Notes: a model not told the origin generated them from the sequence alone. Numbered from the stretch's first letter, positions 26,641 through 36,839 are shown. The stretch: DNA of 64,000 bases from Planctomycetota bacterium (GCA_016872725.1 VGZC01000001.1:124001-188000), one strand, 5' to 3'. Translations and numbers: made by a program.

Positions 26641-29118
26641 ATGCCCTCGCGACCGGGTTCGCGCCCTCCGTCGTTCGAATGCGCCGCCGCGACGCTCATC
26701 CTCACGTGGGCTGTCGGGTTCGCGGCGCCGGTCCGCGCCGAGGAATCGGCTCGCGATCGCCACTGGCTTTGGTCGGTTCCGCATAAGATCCCCGACGAGA
26801 CAACCAGCGAGCAGAGCGGGTACTTCTCGATCGTCGAGGGTCTCGACGGGCGCATCTACATCGGGACGGCCAAGTACGGCGACAACGCGTATCTTGTCGA
26901 GTTCGATCCCCGGTCGAAAGCGATGCGCGTCGTGGTGGACGCGGAAAAGGAAATCGGCGTCGATCGCAAGGGGTTCGCGGCCCAAGCCAAGATCCACACG
27001 AGGAACAACGTCGGAGCGAGCGGCAAGATCTATTTCGGAACCAAACAGGGCTATCCGAAGGAGGGCGAGCCGCGAACCGATTATCCGGGCGGACATCCGA
27101 TGGTTTATGATCCGCGCGCGGGAACGACGCGCGTGTACGCCATGCCGATTCCGGGCCAGGGGGTCATCAGCGTGGCGCCCGACGAGTCGCGGGGCATCGC
27201 CTATGTCTCGACCTGCTCGGACGAGCGGCCGATCGAGAGCGCGCATTTCATGACGCTCGACCTGGAATCGGGCAAGTACAACGATCTGCTCGACTGCCGC
27301 CACATGTACGCATTCATCGTCGTGGACGATCGGGGCCGAGCGTACCATCCGATCCTGGGCGGCGGGATCGCGCGGTTCGATCCGCGAACCGGCGCGCTCG
27401 AACAACTGAAGCAGACCGTCGACGGGAAGGCGCCGAGCGAGTCGTCGATGCTCGCGCATCCCGAGAGCCATCCGATCAACTGGGAGATCGCGCCGGACCG
27501 CAGGACTCTTTACGCGGTGGCGATGAGCGTCAATCAGTTGATTGCGTACGACCTGTCGCGCGACGGAGACACGCTCGAAGGCCGCGCCCTTGGCCCTCTA
27601 GTGCCGACGGCCCAAAAGACGGATTGTCGCGCTCTGTGCGTCGGGCGCGACGGCACCGTCTGGGCCGGTGTCAACGCGACGTTTGAAGGTCGAGGCGACT
27701 TCCTGCATGTGGTCAGTTATCGGCCGGGCGACGCGGGGCCGACCGATCACGGACCGATCGCGGTCGGCGATCCCGATTATACGACATTTGTCGACGCGTC
27801 GGGAAAACCGAAGCCGTACCATCACGGCGTGCACCGTTTATCGGACGGAACCATGGTGCCGCGTTACGTCATCATGGGGATCTGCGCGGCGGGCGACGGG
27901 ACGGTTTATGTCACGACCTTGTACCCGTTCACGCTGCACGCGATCCGCGTCCCGCGCGTGGCGGGCATCACGACGATCTATTATCACAACGCGCACGCGG
28001 ACATGTTTTTCAGCCGGCTGATGCGGACCGATACGCTCGACGGGCGCGGCGCCGCGCCCGCGATGCGGCTCGCGTCGCTGTATTGCGAACAGACCCCGGC
28101 GAGCGATATCGGGGTCCGATTGGCGGAACGACACGCGGTTCCCCGATTCGATTCCGTTTCCGGCGCGCTGACGCTCGGCACCGGAAAGCTCGATGTCGAC
28201 GGTGTCCTGCTGATCGCCGAACACGGCGACTATCCCGAATCGGATACTGGTCAGTTCATCTATCCCAAACGCCGGATGTTCGGCGCGATCGCGGCGGAGA
28301 TTGAGCGGTCGGGACGCTCGGTTCCGGTCTTCCTGGACAAGCATCTCGCCGACAATTGGGCCGACGCCAAGTGGATCCACGACGAGGCGCGTCGACTGAG
28401 GATCCCGATGATGGCGGGCTCCTCGCTGCCCGTATTGTGGCGTTATCCGCCGACCGACGTGCCTCGCGGCGCGAAGCTCACGCAAATCGTCGCGACGACT
28501 TATGGGCGGCTCGATTCGTACGGCTTCCATGCGCTCGAAGTCGTGCAGTCGCTCGCCGAGCGCCGCGCGGGAGGCGAGACGGGCATCGCGCGCGTGCGAT
28601 TCCTGAAAGGCCCGGAGGTTTGGGAGGCGGGTCGAGCCGGCCTCTTCGACCGCGCGCTGCTCGACGCCGCCACGTCGCGGCTCAAGGAACGCCCGCTCCC
28701 CGAGGGCGCCGACCTCGAACAGCTCGCCAAGGACCCGGACTTGATGATCGTCGAGTATTCCGATGGACTCAAGGCGTTTATCTTCCGGCTCAATGACGCG
28801 GTGGTCGAATGGTCGGTCGCCTGGCGGGACGCCTCGGGCCATGTCGACTCGACCGTTTTCTGGACGCAGGAGGCGCGCCCGTTCTTCCACTTCACATTCC
28901 TCACGCAGGACATCGCCCGCCTGATGCAGACGGGCCGGCCGGTATGGCCCGTCGAACGCACGTTGCTCACGACCGGCGCGCTCGACGCGCTCCTCGTCTC
29001 GCGCCGCGACGGCGGCCGAGTCATGGAAACACCTTGGCTGAACATCGCGTACCAGACCGATTGGAATTGGCGACAACCCCCGCCGCCTCCCCCCGGCAGG
29101 CCGATCCACGGAGAATGA
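26641..29118 (+). CDS. Exported beta-propeller fused to a Gfo/Idh-like domain
   Basis: An 825-residue protein starting after GGGAG with 7-base spacing. A signal peptide (AATLILTWAVGFAAPVRA) is followed by a beta-propeller (about 40-440) with repeated blades ('GRIYIGTAKYGDNAYLVEF', 'GKIYFGTKQG', 'GTVWAGVNATFEG'). From about residue 450 the sequence changes to a Gfo/Idh-like domain known from other planctomycetes: 'DGVLLIAEHGDYPESDTGQF', 'VPVFLDKHLADNWADAKWI', 'IPMMAGSSLPVLWRYPP' and 'YGFHALEVVQSLAERRAGGE'. This second part is usually a free-standing protein. A link to carbohydrate handling is suggested by the neighbours but not shown. Confidence 0.8.
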   Translation: MPSRPGSRPPSFECAAATLILTWAVGFAAPVRAEESARDRHWLWSVPHKIPDETTSEQSGYFSIVEGLDGRIYIGTAKYGDNAYLVEFDPRSKAMRVVVDAEKEIGVDRKGFAAQAKIHTRNNVGASGKIYFGTKQGYPKEGEPRTDYPGGHPMVYDPRAGTTRVYAMPIPGQGVISVAPDESRGIAYVSTCSDERPIESAHFMTLDLESGKYNDLLDCRHMYAFIVVDDRGRAYHPILGGGIARFDPRTGALEQLKQTVDGKAPSESSMLAHPESHPINWEIAPDRRTLYAVAMSVNQLIAYDLSRDGDTLEGRALGPLVPTAQKTDCRALCVGRDGTVWAGVNATFEGRGDFLHVVSYRPGDAGPTDHGPIAVGDPDYTTFVDASGKPKPYHHGVHRLSDGTMVPRYVIMGICAAGDGTVYVTTLYPFTLHAIRVPRVAGITTIYYHNAHADMFFSRLMRTDTLDGRGAAPAMRLASLYCEQTPASDIGVRLAERHAVPRFDSVSGALTLGTGKLDVDGVLLIAEHGDYPESDTGQFIYPKRRMFGAIAAEIERSGRSVPVFLDKHLADNWADAKWIHDEARRLRIPMMAGSSLPVLWRYPPTDVPRGAKLTQIVATTYGRLDSYGFHALEVVQSLAERRAGGETGIARVRFLKGPEVWEAGRAGLFDRALLDAATSRLKERPLPEGADLEQLAKDPDLMIVEYSDGLKAFIFRLNDAVVEWSVAWRDASGHVDSTVFWTQEARPFFHFTFLTQDIARLMQTGRPVWPVERTLLTTGALDALLVSRRDGGRVMETPWLNIAYQTDWNWRQPPPPPPGRPIHGE

Positions 29119-29206
29119 GCGTCGAGGGAGAATCGCGGACCGCGCGGATACCGATCCAGGTCTTTCATTCCATGTGGGCGATTCGAGCCAATGAAGGGAG
29201 AATGCC

Positions 29207-30148
29207 GTGAGCGAACCCCAATTGCATGTCGTGACAGGCGCATTCGGGTACTCGGGCCGATACATCGCCTTTCGGCTTCTCGACCTCGGCCACCGCGTAC
29301 GCACGTTGACCAACTCGGTCGATCGCGCGAATCCGTTCCGGGACCGCGTCGAGGCCGTTCGGTACCGTTTCGACGACGTCGACGCGATGGCTGATTCGCT
29401 GCGCGGCGCGGCCGTTCTCTACAACACCTACTGGGTGCGGTTCAACCATCGTACGTTCACGCACGCGGAAGCGGTCGAGAACACGCGTCGGCTCTTCGAG
29501 GCCGCTCGGCGCGGCGGCGTCGGTCGCATCGTGCACGTCAGCATCACGAACCCGTCCGAGGACTCCGACTTGGAGTATTTTCAAGGCAAGGCGGCCCTCG
29601 AACGGGCGCTCCGCGAAACGGGCATTCCCCACTCGATCCTGCGTCCCACGGTCTTGTTCGGCAAGGAAGACATCCTGATCAACAACATCGCGTGGATGCT
29701 CCGACGGCTCCCCTTCTTCGGGGTGTTTGGCGACGGCCAATACCAGCTCCAGCCGATCTACGTGGACGATCTCGCGAAACTCGCCGTTGACGAGGGGGCT
29801 TCGACCGGCTCGCGGACCATCGACGCGATCGGACCCGAGACGTTCACCTATCGGGAACTCGTCAAAACGATCGGCCGGATCATCGGCAAGCCGCGGCCGA
29901 TCGTGTCCGTCCCGCCGTGGCTTGGTTATTGGGTCGGCTGCATCGTAGGCAAGTTGGTCGGCGACACGGTGGTCACGAAAGAGGAGATCGAGGGTCTCAT
30001 GCGCAATCTGCTCGTCACGAAGTCGCCGCCGGCGGGACCAACGCGATTGACCGACTGGGCGCGCGAAAACGCGTCCACGTTGGGCGCGAAGTACGCGAGT
30101 GAACTCGCCAGACGCCGCGATCGTTCGGCCGCGTACGAACGGCTTTGA
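29207..30148 (+). CDS. NAD(P)-binding protein of the NmrA/epimerase type
   Basis: A 313-residue protein starting at GTG 29207, preceded by AAGGGAG with 6-base spacing. The nucleotide-binding loop is TGAFGYSGR (TGxxGxxG) at the N-terminus. The pattern 'HVSITNPSEDSDLEYFQGKAALERAL' and 'HSILRPTVLFGKEDILINNI' is typical of atypical short-chain dehydrogenases related to NmrA and to complex I 39-kDa subunits. The catalytic Tyr-Lys pair appears as 'YFQGK', so the usual Y-x-x-x-K spacing is kept. It has no signal peptide, unlike its neighbours, and would act in the cytoplasm. Substrate unknown. Confidence 0.82.
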   Translation: MSEPQLHVVTGAFGYSGRYIAFRLLDLGHRVRTLTNSVDRANPFRDRVEAVRYRFDDVDAMADSLRGAAVLYNTYWVRFNHRTFTHAEAVENTRRLFEAARRGGVGRIVHVSITNPSEDSDLEYFQGKAALERALRETGIPHSILRPTVLFGKEDILINNIAWMLRRLPFFGVFGDGQYQLQPIYVDDLAKLAVDEGASTGSRTIDAIGPETFTYRELVKTIGRIIGKPRPIVSVPPWLGYWVGCIVGKLVGDTVVTKEEIEGLMRNLLVTKSPPAGPTRLTDWARENASTLGAKYASELARRRDRSAAYERL

Positions 30149-30195
30149 TCGCGGCAAGCCGGAAGTCCTCCCCACGGGAACAGGGAGTTGAAACC

Positions 30196-32757
30196 ATGAT
30201 TCGGGTGAAATCGGTTCTTGCCGCGGTCGTCTTTCACACAGCCGCGCTGTGCGGTCCCCGACTCTGGAGCCTGGATGACGTCGAATGGACCCTCGAGCAG
30301 GCCCGCGCCTGCTGGCAACCGATGGTGCGTCCCGTGCAGCACGTCGGCGTTCCGGGGTATCAGTTCCAGGCGGGCGTCATGTGGGACGGCTCGCTCGTCT
30401 TCGGGCCCCTGGATTGGCTGCAGCTCCAGGTCATGCGGGCGGAACGCGCGCCGCTCGGCGAAACAAGGCTGCACCTATCGGTCGGGTTCGGCGATTCGAT
30501 GCGGTTCGTGGACCGAAAGGGCACCGCCAATCCGCTCCTGCGACGGTGGCTTGAGGAAGGCCGGCTTCCGATTCCGCACGTGCTCACGCGGGACGGCGAT
30601 CTCACGTGGGACGAGACGGTCTTCGCTCATCTCCTGGACGGCGAGTTTGACGACGGAATGAAGCTCGCCAAGAACGGAACGCTCGTGACCCACGCGGTCT
30701 TCCGCGTGAAAAACGAGGGGTTGGTTCACCGCACGGGCCATCTCTGGCTGCATTTCGGAACGACCGACAAGGTCCACTTCGGTTACAAGTGCGCTCAACT
30801 TCCCGATCTCGCGTCTTCGATCGAGCACACCTATCACGAGCCGAACGGCACGGTCGGGGACCTCGTGCGTTATGTCATGCCCGCGCCGGAGCGTGGGGAA
30901 ATCCGTTGGCACGACGCGATCGACCCTCCACCGGACACATCGACGCCCGCGCAGCGACTCATCGAATGGCGAGTCGAACTCGCCCCGGGCGAGGAGGCGT
31001 CGGCGCGGCTGAGCTTGCCGTACGGTCATGTCGATGCGGCGACCGGGGCGCGGATCGCCGCCATCGACGTTGCGGCGGAGCTCGACAAGACCCGCGATTT
31101 CTGGCGTCGGATCGAACGGGGCGCCGGCCAGATCATCACGCCGGACCCTTTCGTCAATGACTATCTCGCCGCCGTGCCGGGCCAAATGGCGCAGCAAATC
31201 GCCCACCGCGCGCGGACGGGCGTCTGGATGTACAAGACGAGTCCGAATCACTACGAAGGCTATTGGCCGTGCAATGCGGCCAAGGCGCTACCCGCCCTGG
31301 ACCTCCGCGGTCTCGATTCGATGGTCGAGCCCGTGCTTGGCGAGTTCGTCAGGCAGCAAACGGGCGACGTGCGCAACATGCACAAGGGCGCATTGGGCAA
31401 CGAGCAAGGACTGCGGAGCGAGGGGTTCGAGGAACGTCATGGTTTCCTGGGCGCTTTCGGCGAATGGACCGCCAACCCGTTGCTGGTCAGCCATGGACTT
31501 GGACTTTGGGCGCTCGCGAGCCATTACCGCATCCTGCGCGATCGGGATTGGCTCGGCGAAGGGCCGGGATCGCCCCTGCAGGCCATGTTGGACGGTTTTG
31601 ACTGGGTGAGCGCTCAGCGCCGGCGCACGATGCGCGAAGTCGACGGAGTGAAGGTCGAGCATTGGGGTCTCTTGCCCGCCGCGTCCGCGCACGATTGGTT
31701 GGCCGGCAACACGATCTTCAACGACGCGTATTGCATCTTCGGCATGGCCGAAGTGGCGCGCCTGCTGCGGGAAATCGAACACCCGAAGGCCGACGCGTTC
31801 GCGAAGGAAGTCGCCGACTATCGCGCGTGCCTTCGCGACCGGTATGTCGCGGCGCGGGACCGAGCGGAGCCGATACCCCTTCCGGACGGATCGAGCCTTC
31901 CGTACGTTCCGCGCATCGTGCAGGAACTGGATTGGCGCCGACTCGATTGGACCTACAGCGGGTACAGTCCCGTTCGCGCCGGCGCATGGGGCGCCTTGGA
32001 TCCGCATGATGAACTTGTCACACAGTCGCTCGCGTTCCTCGAGGGCGGCATGCCCCGCGCGCAGGGCAGCTATTTCGGCGCGGCGCGCGCGGCGGCGAGC
32101 GAGGCGGTCGGCGCGCGGCCCGCGGCGGACATCAACTGGGCCGACGTGAGCGATCCCAACGCGCCGCGGCACCATATGTGGCGGCACTACGTCGAATATG
32201 AAACGATGTGGCCGATCGGCGGGCCGTTATTCCTCGCGCGCGACGACCTCCCCCGCTTCTTCGAATGGCTCTTCCATAACCTGGCCGTCACGATCCACCA
32301 GGATTGGCGCGTCGGTGTCGAGTCGCTCGACGGCGCGCCGAGCACGGCTCCGGGTGAGGGTGAACGGTGGCAGTATGTTCGAAGGATGTTCGTGAACGAG
32401 CGCGAAGGTTGGGACGGATCCGCGCAATCGCTCTGGTTCATGCAGGCCGTTCCCCGATGTTGGCTGCGCCCCAATGACCGCATCGCCGTGCGCGACATGC
32501 GAACGTGGTTTGGAGGACGCGTGGATCTGGAATCCCATGTCGCCGCGGACGGTGATTCGATCGACGTCCACCTTCGTTGGCGGGATCTGGCCGCGTCGCC
32601 GGCTCGGATCGTCATTCGACTGAGATCGGGTGATGGCCGTCCGCTCCGCGCGGCGCGAATCAATGACCAGCCAGTCGGCGTCCATTCCGGAGACCTCGTC
32701 GAACTGCCCCTGGAACGGGAAGCCGACCTGCGGATTTCCGGAATCTTCGCTCCATAA
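30196..32757 (+). CDS. Exported six-hairpin glycosidase-like protein
   Basis: From ATG 30196 (GGGAG about 8 bases upstream) the protein has 853 residues. The N-terminus is hydrophobic (VLAAVVFHTAALCG), so export is likely. Residues about 300-750 have the look of an (alpha/alpha)6 toroid: repeated aromatic and acidic helices such as 'MYKTSPNHYEGYWPCNAAKAL', 'HGLGLWALASHYRIL', 'WLAGNTIFNDAYCIFGMAEVARLL' and 'RHHMWRHYVEYETMWPIGG'. The flanks are beta-rich. Candidate catalytic acids exist but cannot be singled out. This shape is shared by several glycoside hydrolase families (for example GH15, GH65, GH127). It sits 60 bp upstream of the peptidase fusion on the same strand. Confidence 0.6.
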   Translation: MIRVKSVLAAVVFHTAALCGPRLWSLDDVEWTLEQARACWQPMVRPVQHVGVPGYQFQAGVMWDGSLVFGPLDWLQLQVMRAERAPLGETRLHLSVGFGDSMRFVDRKGTANPLLRRWLEEGRLPIPHVLTRDGDLTWDETVFAHLLDGEFDDGMKLAKNGTLVTHAVFRVKNEGLVHRTGHLWLHFGTTDKVHFGYKCAQLPDLASSIEHTYHEPNGTVGDLVRYVMPAPERGEIRWHDAIDPPPDTSTPAQRLIEWRVELAPGEEASARLSLPYGHVDAATGARIAAIDVAAELDKTRDFWRRIERGAGQIITPDPFVNDYLAAVPGQMAQQIAHRARTGVWMYKTSPNHYEGYWPCNAAKALPALDLRGLDSMVEPVLGEFVRQQTGDVRNMHKGALGNEQGLRSEGFEERHGFLGAFGEWTANPLLVSHGLGLWALASHYRILRDRDWLGEGPGSPLQAMLDGFDWVSAQRRRTMREVDGVKVEHWGLLPAASAHDWLAGNTIFNDAYCIFGMAEVARLLREIEHPKADAFAKEVADYRACLRDRYVAARDRAEPIPLPDGSSLPYVPRIVQELDWRRLDWTYSGYSPVRAGAWGALDPHDELVTQSLAFLEGGMPRAQGSYFGAARAAASEAVGARPAADINWADVSDPNAPRHHMWRHYVEYETMWPIGGPLFLARDDLPRFFEWLFHNLAVTIHQDWRVGVESLDGAPSTAPGEGERWQYVRRMFVNEREGWDGSAQSLWFMQAVPRCWLRPNDRIAVRDMRTWFGGRVDLESHVAADGDSIDVHLRWRDLAASPARIVIRLRSGDGRPLRAARINDQPVGVHSGDLVELPLEREADLRISGIFAP

Positions 32758-32817
32758 ACGGTGAATCCTCGACCGGAGATCTTATGACGGAAACGGCAAA
32801 CGCAAGGGAGACACAGC

Positions 32818-35775
32818 ATGCGTTGCGAAGCGTTGAGTGCCGGCGCGACATGGATCGCGATCGTCGTCGCGTGGGCCGCCGCGCCGGCTCCTTCGACCCT
32901 GTTCGCGGCCGGTGGTCCGCCCGAATCGCAGCTCACCGTCGATCGAATCTTCCGAGCGAAGGAATTCGAGACGGAGTCGATACCCGCGATTCACTGGAGC
33001 AAGCGGACCTCGACCTATTTCACGCTCGAAAAGCCGGCGGAGGGCGAGGGGCGGGATCTCGTGCGAAACGACCCCGCCACGGGATCGAAGGAGACGGTGG
33101 TGCCCGCGTCGGCGTTCGCGCCGAAGGACGCGAAAGGACCGCTCCCCCTCGATGGATTCGAATTCTCGGCGGATGAGGCCCGGCTGCTCGTCTTCACGAA
33201 CAGTCAGCGCGTGTGGCGGCGCAACACGCGAGGCGACTATTGGCTGCTCGACGTGTCCTCCCGTGAACTCCGAAAGCTCGGGGGCGACGCCGAGCCGTCG
33301 ACGCTCCGGTTCGCCAAGTTTTCTCCGGACGCCACCCGCGTCGCCTTTGTGCGCGACAACAACCTCTACGTGCAGGATCTCGAGAGCCTGCGGATCACGC
33401 CGCTGACCACCGATGGCTCCAAGACGCGGATCAACGGGACATCCGATTGGGTCAACGAGGAGGAACTCGATCTGCGGGACTGTTTTCGATGGAGCCCCGA
33501 CGGCCATTGGATCCTGTACTGGCAATTCGACACGACGGGCGTCTCCGAATTCCATTTGGTCAACAACGTCGTTTCCGGCTCGCCGCGGATCCAGTCGTTC
33601 GCGTATCCAAAGGTCGGCGAGACGAACTCGGCGACGCGGCTCGGCGTCATCGCGGCGACCGGCGGAGAGACGCGATGGATCGAACCGCCCGGCGACCCGC
33701 GCGAACACTACCTTCCGCACGCCGAATGGACTCGCGACGGTTCGCGGATCCTCGTCGAACAGTTCAATCGGCCGCAGACGGAATTGCGGGTGTGGCTCGT
33801 TGATCCGCGGGGCGGCGAACCGCGCGCGGTGGCGACCGAGACGGACGCGGCCTGGCTCGAAAACGAAAACCCGGTGCGCCGGCTTGATGGCGCCGACGAC
33901 CTGCTCTGGCTCAGCGAGCGGTCGGGATGGCGCCACGCGTACCGAGTTCCCATCGATGGGTCGCCCGTTCTTCCGATCACGCAAGGGGCATGGGATGTGA
34001 TCGACGTCGAGTTCATCGACGCGGCCGGAGGATGGGTGTATTACCACGCGTCTCCCGGAGACGCGACGCGGCAGTACCTTTATCGATCGCCATGGAGCGG
34101 CGGCGCGTCGGAACGCGTGACGCCTTCGGATCAAGCGGGTTGGCACGAATACGACATCGCGCCCGACGGGCGGTGGGCCGTTCATACGTGGTCGACGTTC
34201 ACCACGCCTCCGATCGTCGAGATCGTTTGTTTGAAGGACCATTCGGTGGTTCGCGTGCGGTCCGACAACGCGGCTCTGCGGAGCAAGATCGCCGCACTGG
34301 AACGACCCGAAATCGAATTTTTCAAAGTCGATGTCGCGGGCATGGCGCTGGACGGCTGGTGCATCAGGCCTTCCACGATCGATGCGTCGTCCCGATTGCC
34401 GCTCGTCATGCACGTCTACGGAGAACCGCATGGCCAGACGGTGCGGGACGCGTGGCCCGGCCCGCGCGGTCTTTGGCACTGGATGCTCGCGCAACAGGGG
34501 TATGTCGTCGCGAGCGTCGACAACCGAGGCACCCAGGCGCCGCGCGGCCGGGAGTGGCGGAAGTCGGTCCATCGGCGGATCGGCATTCTCGCGCCCGAGG
34601 ACCAGGCCGAAGCCGTTCGCGCCTTGCTGGGCCGTTGGCCGTTCGTCGACCCCACGCGCGTCGGCGTCTGGGGTTGGAGCGGCGGAGGCAGCATGAGCCT
34701 CAACGGACTCTTCCGCTTCCCCGACCGCTATCGCACGGCGATCGCAATCGCTCCCGTCCCCGATCAGCGGCTCTACGACACGATCTATCAGGAACGGTAC
34801 ATGGGGTTGCCGACGGACAACGCCGACGCCTATCGCGACGGTTCGCCGATCACGCACGCCCACAGGCTGCGCGGCAACCTGCTGCTGATCCACGGAACGG
34901 GCGACGACAACTGCCATTACCAGGGGACCGAACGGTTGATCGACGCGTTGATCGCGAAAGGGAAGCCGTTCACCGTACTCCCCTATCCGAACCGTACGCA
35001 CGCGGTGAGTGAGGGCGAGAATACGGTGCCCCATCTTTGGAACACGATGACGCGGTATCTGCGGGACAATCTCCAGTCCCCGCACGCCCCCGCTCCCGAG
35101 CCGGAATCACCCGATTCGCCGTCCGGGCCGGTGGAACGCGAGACGCGCGTCGTGTCCGGGTGGACCGTGCACATCAACAAGACACTGCTCACGACCCGCG
35201 GGACCGAAACGGAACGCGCGGTCGAACTGCTCAAGACGATGCTCGACGAGATCGCGCGGGTCGTTCCGGATAACGCCGTCGCCGAATTGCGCAAGGTGCC
35301 CCTGTATTTCAATCCGGAGTATCCGGGTCAAGGTCCCCGAGCGGAATACCATCCGGGCGCCGATTGGCTGCGCGACAACGGCCGCGATCCGACGATGGTG
35401 AAGAGCGTGGAGTTCAGCAACATTGGCATCTTCGAGGCGGAGACGGCTCGCATGCCGAACTTCGCGCTGCACGAATTGGCCCACGCCTATCACGACCTCG
35501 TGTTGGCGGGCGGGTTCGCGAACGCCGACATTCAAGCCGCGTTCACACTCGCCAAGGAGTCGGGGCTCTACGACAACGTCGAGCGGCGTTTCGGAAACGG
35601 CGCGCCGAGCGTCTTCGAGAAGTCGTACGCGATGACGAATCCGCAGGAGTATTTTGCGGAGACGACCGAGTCGTTCTTCTCGCGCAACGACTTCTTTCCG
35701 TTCACGCGCGACGAACTGAAGCGTCACGATTCCGGCATGTTTGACCTGCTCGGCAAGCTCTGGAGCCATCGATGA
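32818..35775 (+). CDS. S9B dipeptidyl-peptidase fused to a zinc metallopeptidase domain
   Basis: A 985-residue protein starting after GGGAG with about 7-base spacing and beginning with a signal-like segment (IAIVVAWAAAPAPSTLFAA). Residues about 40-480 form a DPP IV-type beta-propeller ('DGHWILYWQFDTTGVSEFHL'). Residues about 500-750 are an alpha/beta hydrolase with Ser621 in GWSGGGS, Asp near 697 in GTGDDNCHY and His near 728 in NRTHAVS, the S9 triad. After a Pro/Ser/Glu linker (about 752-775) a second domain carries HELAHAYHD (HExxH, about 884-892) and the downstream Glu in 'NPQEYFAETTESFF'. Both catalytic sets look intact. S9B enzymes remove N-terminal X-Pro dipeptides; the zincin is likely a gluzincin. 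A two-peptidase fusion is unusual. Confidence 0.85.
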   Translation: MRCEALSAGATWIAIVVAWAAAPAPSTLFAAGGPPESQLTVDRIFRAKEFETESIPAIHWSKRTSTYFTLEKPAEGEGRDLVRNDPATGSKETVVPASAFAPKDAKGPLPLDGFEFSADEARLLVFTNSQRVWRRNTRGDYWLLDVSSRELRKLGGDAEPSTLRFAKFSPDATRVAFVRDNNLYVQDLESLRITPLTTDGSKTRINGTSDWVNEEELDLRDCFRWSPDGHWILYWQFDTTGVSEFHLVNNVVSGSPRIQSFAYPKVGETNSATRLGVIAATGGETRWIEPPGDPREHYLPHAEWTRDGSRILVEQFNRPQTELRVWLVDPRGGEPRAVATETDAAWLENENPVRRLDGADDLLWLSERSGWRHAYRVPIDGSPVLPITQGAWDVIDVEFIDAAGGWVYYHASPGDATRQYLYRSPWSGGASERVTPSDQAGWHEYDIAPDGRWAVHTWSTFTTPPIVEIVCLKDHSVVRVRSDNAALRSKIAALERPEIEFFKVDVAGMALDGWCIRPSTIDASSRLPLVMHVYGEPHGQTVRDAWPGPRGLWHWMLAQQGYVVASVDNRGTQAPRGREWRKSVHRRIGILAPEDQAEAVRALLGRWPFVDPTRVGVWGWSGGGSMSLNGLFRFPDRYRTAIAIAPVPDQRLYDTIYQERYMGLPTDNADAYRDGSPITHAHRLRGNLLLIHGTGDDNCHYQGTERLIDALIAKGKPFTVLPYPNRTHAVSEGENTVPHLWNTMTRYLRDNLQSPHAPAPEPESPDSPSGPVERETRVVSGWTVHINKTLLTTRGTETERAVELLKTMLDEIARVVPDNAVAELRKVPLYFNPEYPGQGPRAEYHPGADWLRDNGRDPTMVKSVEFSNIGIFEAETARMPNFALHELAHAYHDLVLAGGFANADIQAAFTLAKESGLYDNVERRFGNGAPSVFEKSYAMTNPQEYFAETTESFFSRNDFFPFTRDELKRHDSGMFDLLGKLWSHR

Positions 35776-35981
35776 TCCGCTCCCGGGTTCATTTCGCGGC
35801 TCGTGGATCCGAAGGCCGGAAGACAAACTCATCCCGGAGGCGCCGACGGGACGGTTTGGATCGGACGGATCTATTTGGCGTCCAAGAGACGGACACGAAG
35901 CGAACAACGGAATCGCGGCCTATTCGGCCACGATCCAGCCTTTGACGATCATGGCTGCGATCATCGGGGCGGGTAGCCGGT

Positions 35982-36839
35982 CTAAACGTAAATCGTCAGC
36001 TCGGGATGGATCTCACGAAGCCGGTCGACCATTTCCTTGGAAACCCGCGATCCCAGGAGCCAGACCTCTTTAAGCCGAGGGAAACCGTGGATCTGCGCGA
36101 GCGCGTTGTCCTTGTTCCGCTCGTACAAGAATATCCGCCACACTCGGCCCCGCTCGTTCACGTCCACGCGCGCGCCAAGCTCGCGCAGCGCGCGGATCGC
36201 GTCCTGATTGTCGGGCGGCAAGAGCGAATCGTCGACTTCGGGCTCTTCCTCGATCGCGTCGACGGGATCGAGCTCGTCCGATTCGGGGATCCCCTCGTCG
36301 GCCATTTCGGCGTCGAGCCCTTCGAGCGGCTCGTCGTCGTCTTCGTCGTCCCGGTCGGAATCGTCGAACGCGGACCGGCCCGGCGGCTCGCGGCGCGGCC
36401 CGCGTTCGGGCGGCGCATTGCGCGCGCCGCGCCAACCCCCAGGTGTCGCTCCCGCGTCCCGTCCCGGTCCGCCCTCGGAAACCGGCGGGTCGGAGGGTTT
36501 CCCGTCCGGCGCTTCGGCGGATTCGGCCGGTGGTGGTTCCTTGCCGCCGCGGGAACGAGGCGACGGTCCGGCCGGTCGTCCGGGACGCGGCCGCCGACCT
36601 GGTTCCTTGCGTCGCGGTTCGGACATATCTGCGTTCGCCGATTGGCTTGCGCCGCCCGCTCGGCGTCGCGACCGACCCGGGCCGCTCGGACCCCGCGCCG
36701 CGTCATCCGCCTTTTCCGTATCCCCGGCCGAATCGCCCTCGCCCGCGGGCTCGTCGTCGCCCTCGTCGTCCACGAAATCAAACTCCTCGCGGATATCGTC
36801 GTCGTTATCGTCTTCCCAGCGAGGTCGTTGCCGGCCCAT
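35982..36839 (-). CDS. Acidic, low-complexity protein with C-terminal LRR-like segment
   Basis: A 285-residue protein. The first about 200 residues are strongly biased (Asp/Glu-rich blocks alternating with Gly/Pro/Arg/Ser) and likely disordered. The last about 60 residues are ordered and resemble one leucine-rich-type repeat: 'RVDVNERGRVWRIFLYERNKDN' followed by 'FPRLKEVWLLGSRVSKEMVDRL'. No signal peptide. Such repeats usually mediate binding; the partner is unknown. Codon use fits the neighbourhood and the ordered C-terminus supports a real gene, but the disordered part makes the exact start less certain. It lies 169 bp downstream of the DUF4159 gene. Confidence 0.65.
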   Translation of the reverse strand: MGRQRPRWEDDNDDDIREEFDFVDDEGDDEPAGEGDSAGDTEKADDAARGPSGPGRSRRRAGGASQSANADMSEPRRKEPGRRPRPGRPAGPSPRSRGGKEPPPAESAEAPDGKPSDPPVSEGGPGRDAGATPGGWRGARNAPPERGPRREPPGRSAFDDSDRDDEDDDEPLEGLDAEMADEGIPESDELDPVDAIEEEPEVDDSLLPPDNQDAIRALRELGARVDVNERGRVWRIFLYERNKDNALAQIHGFPRLKEVWLLGSRVSKEMVDRLREIHPELTIYV

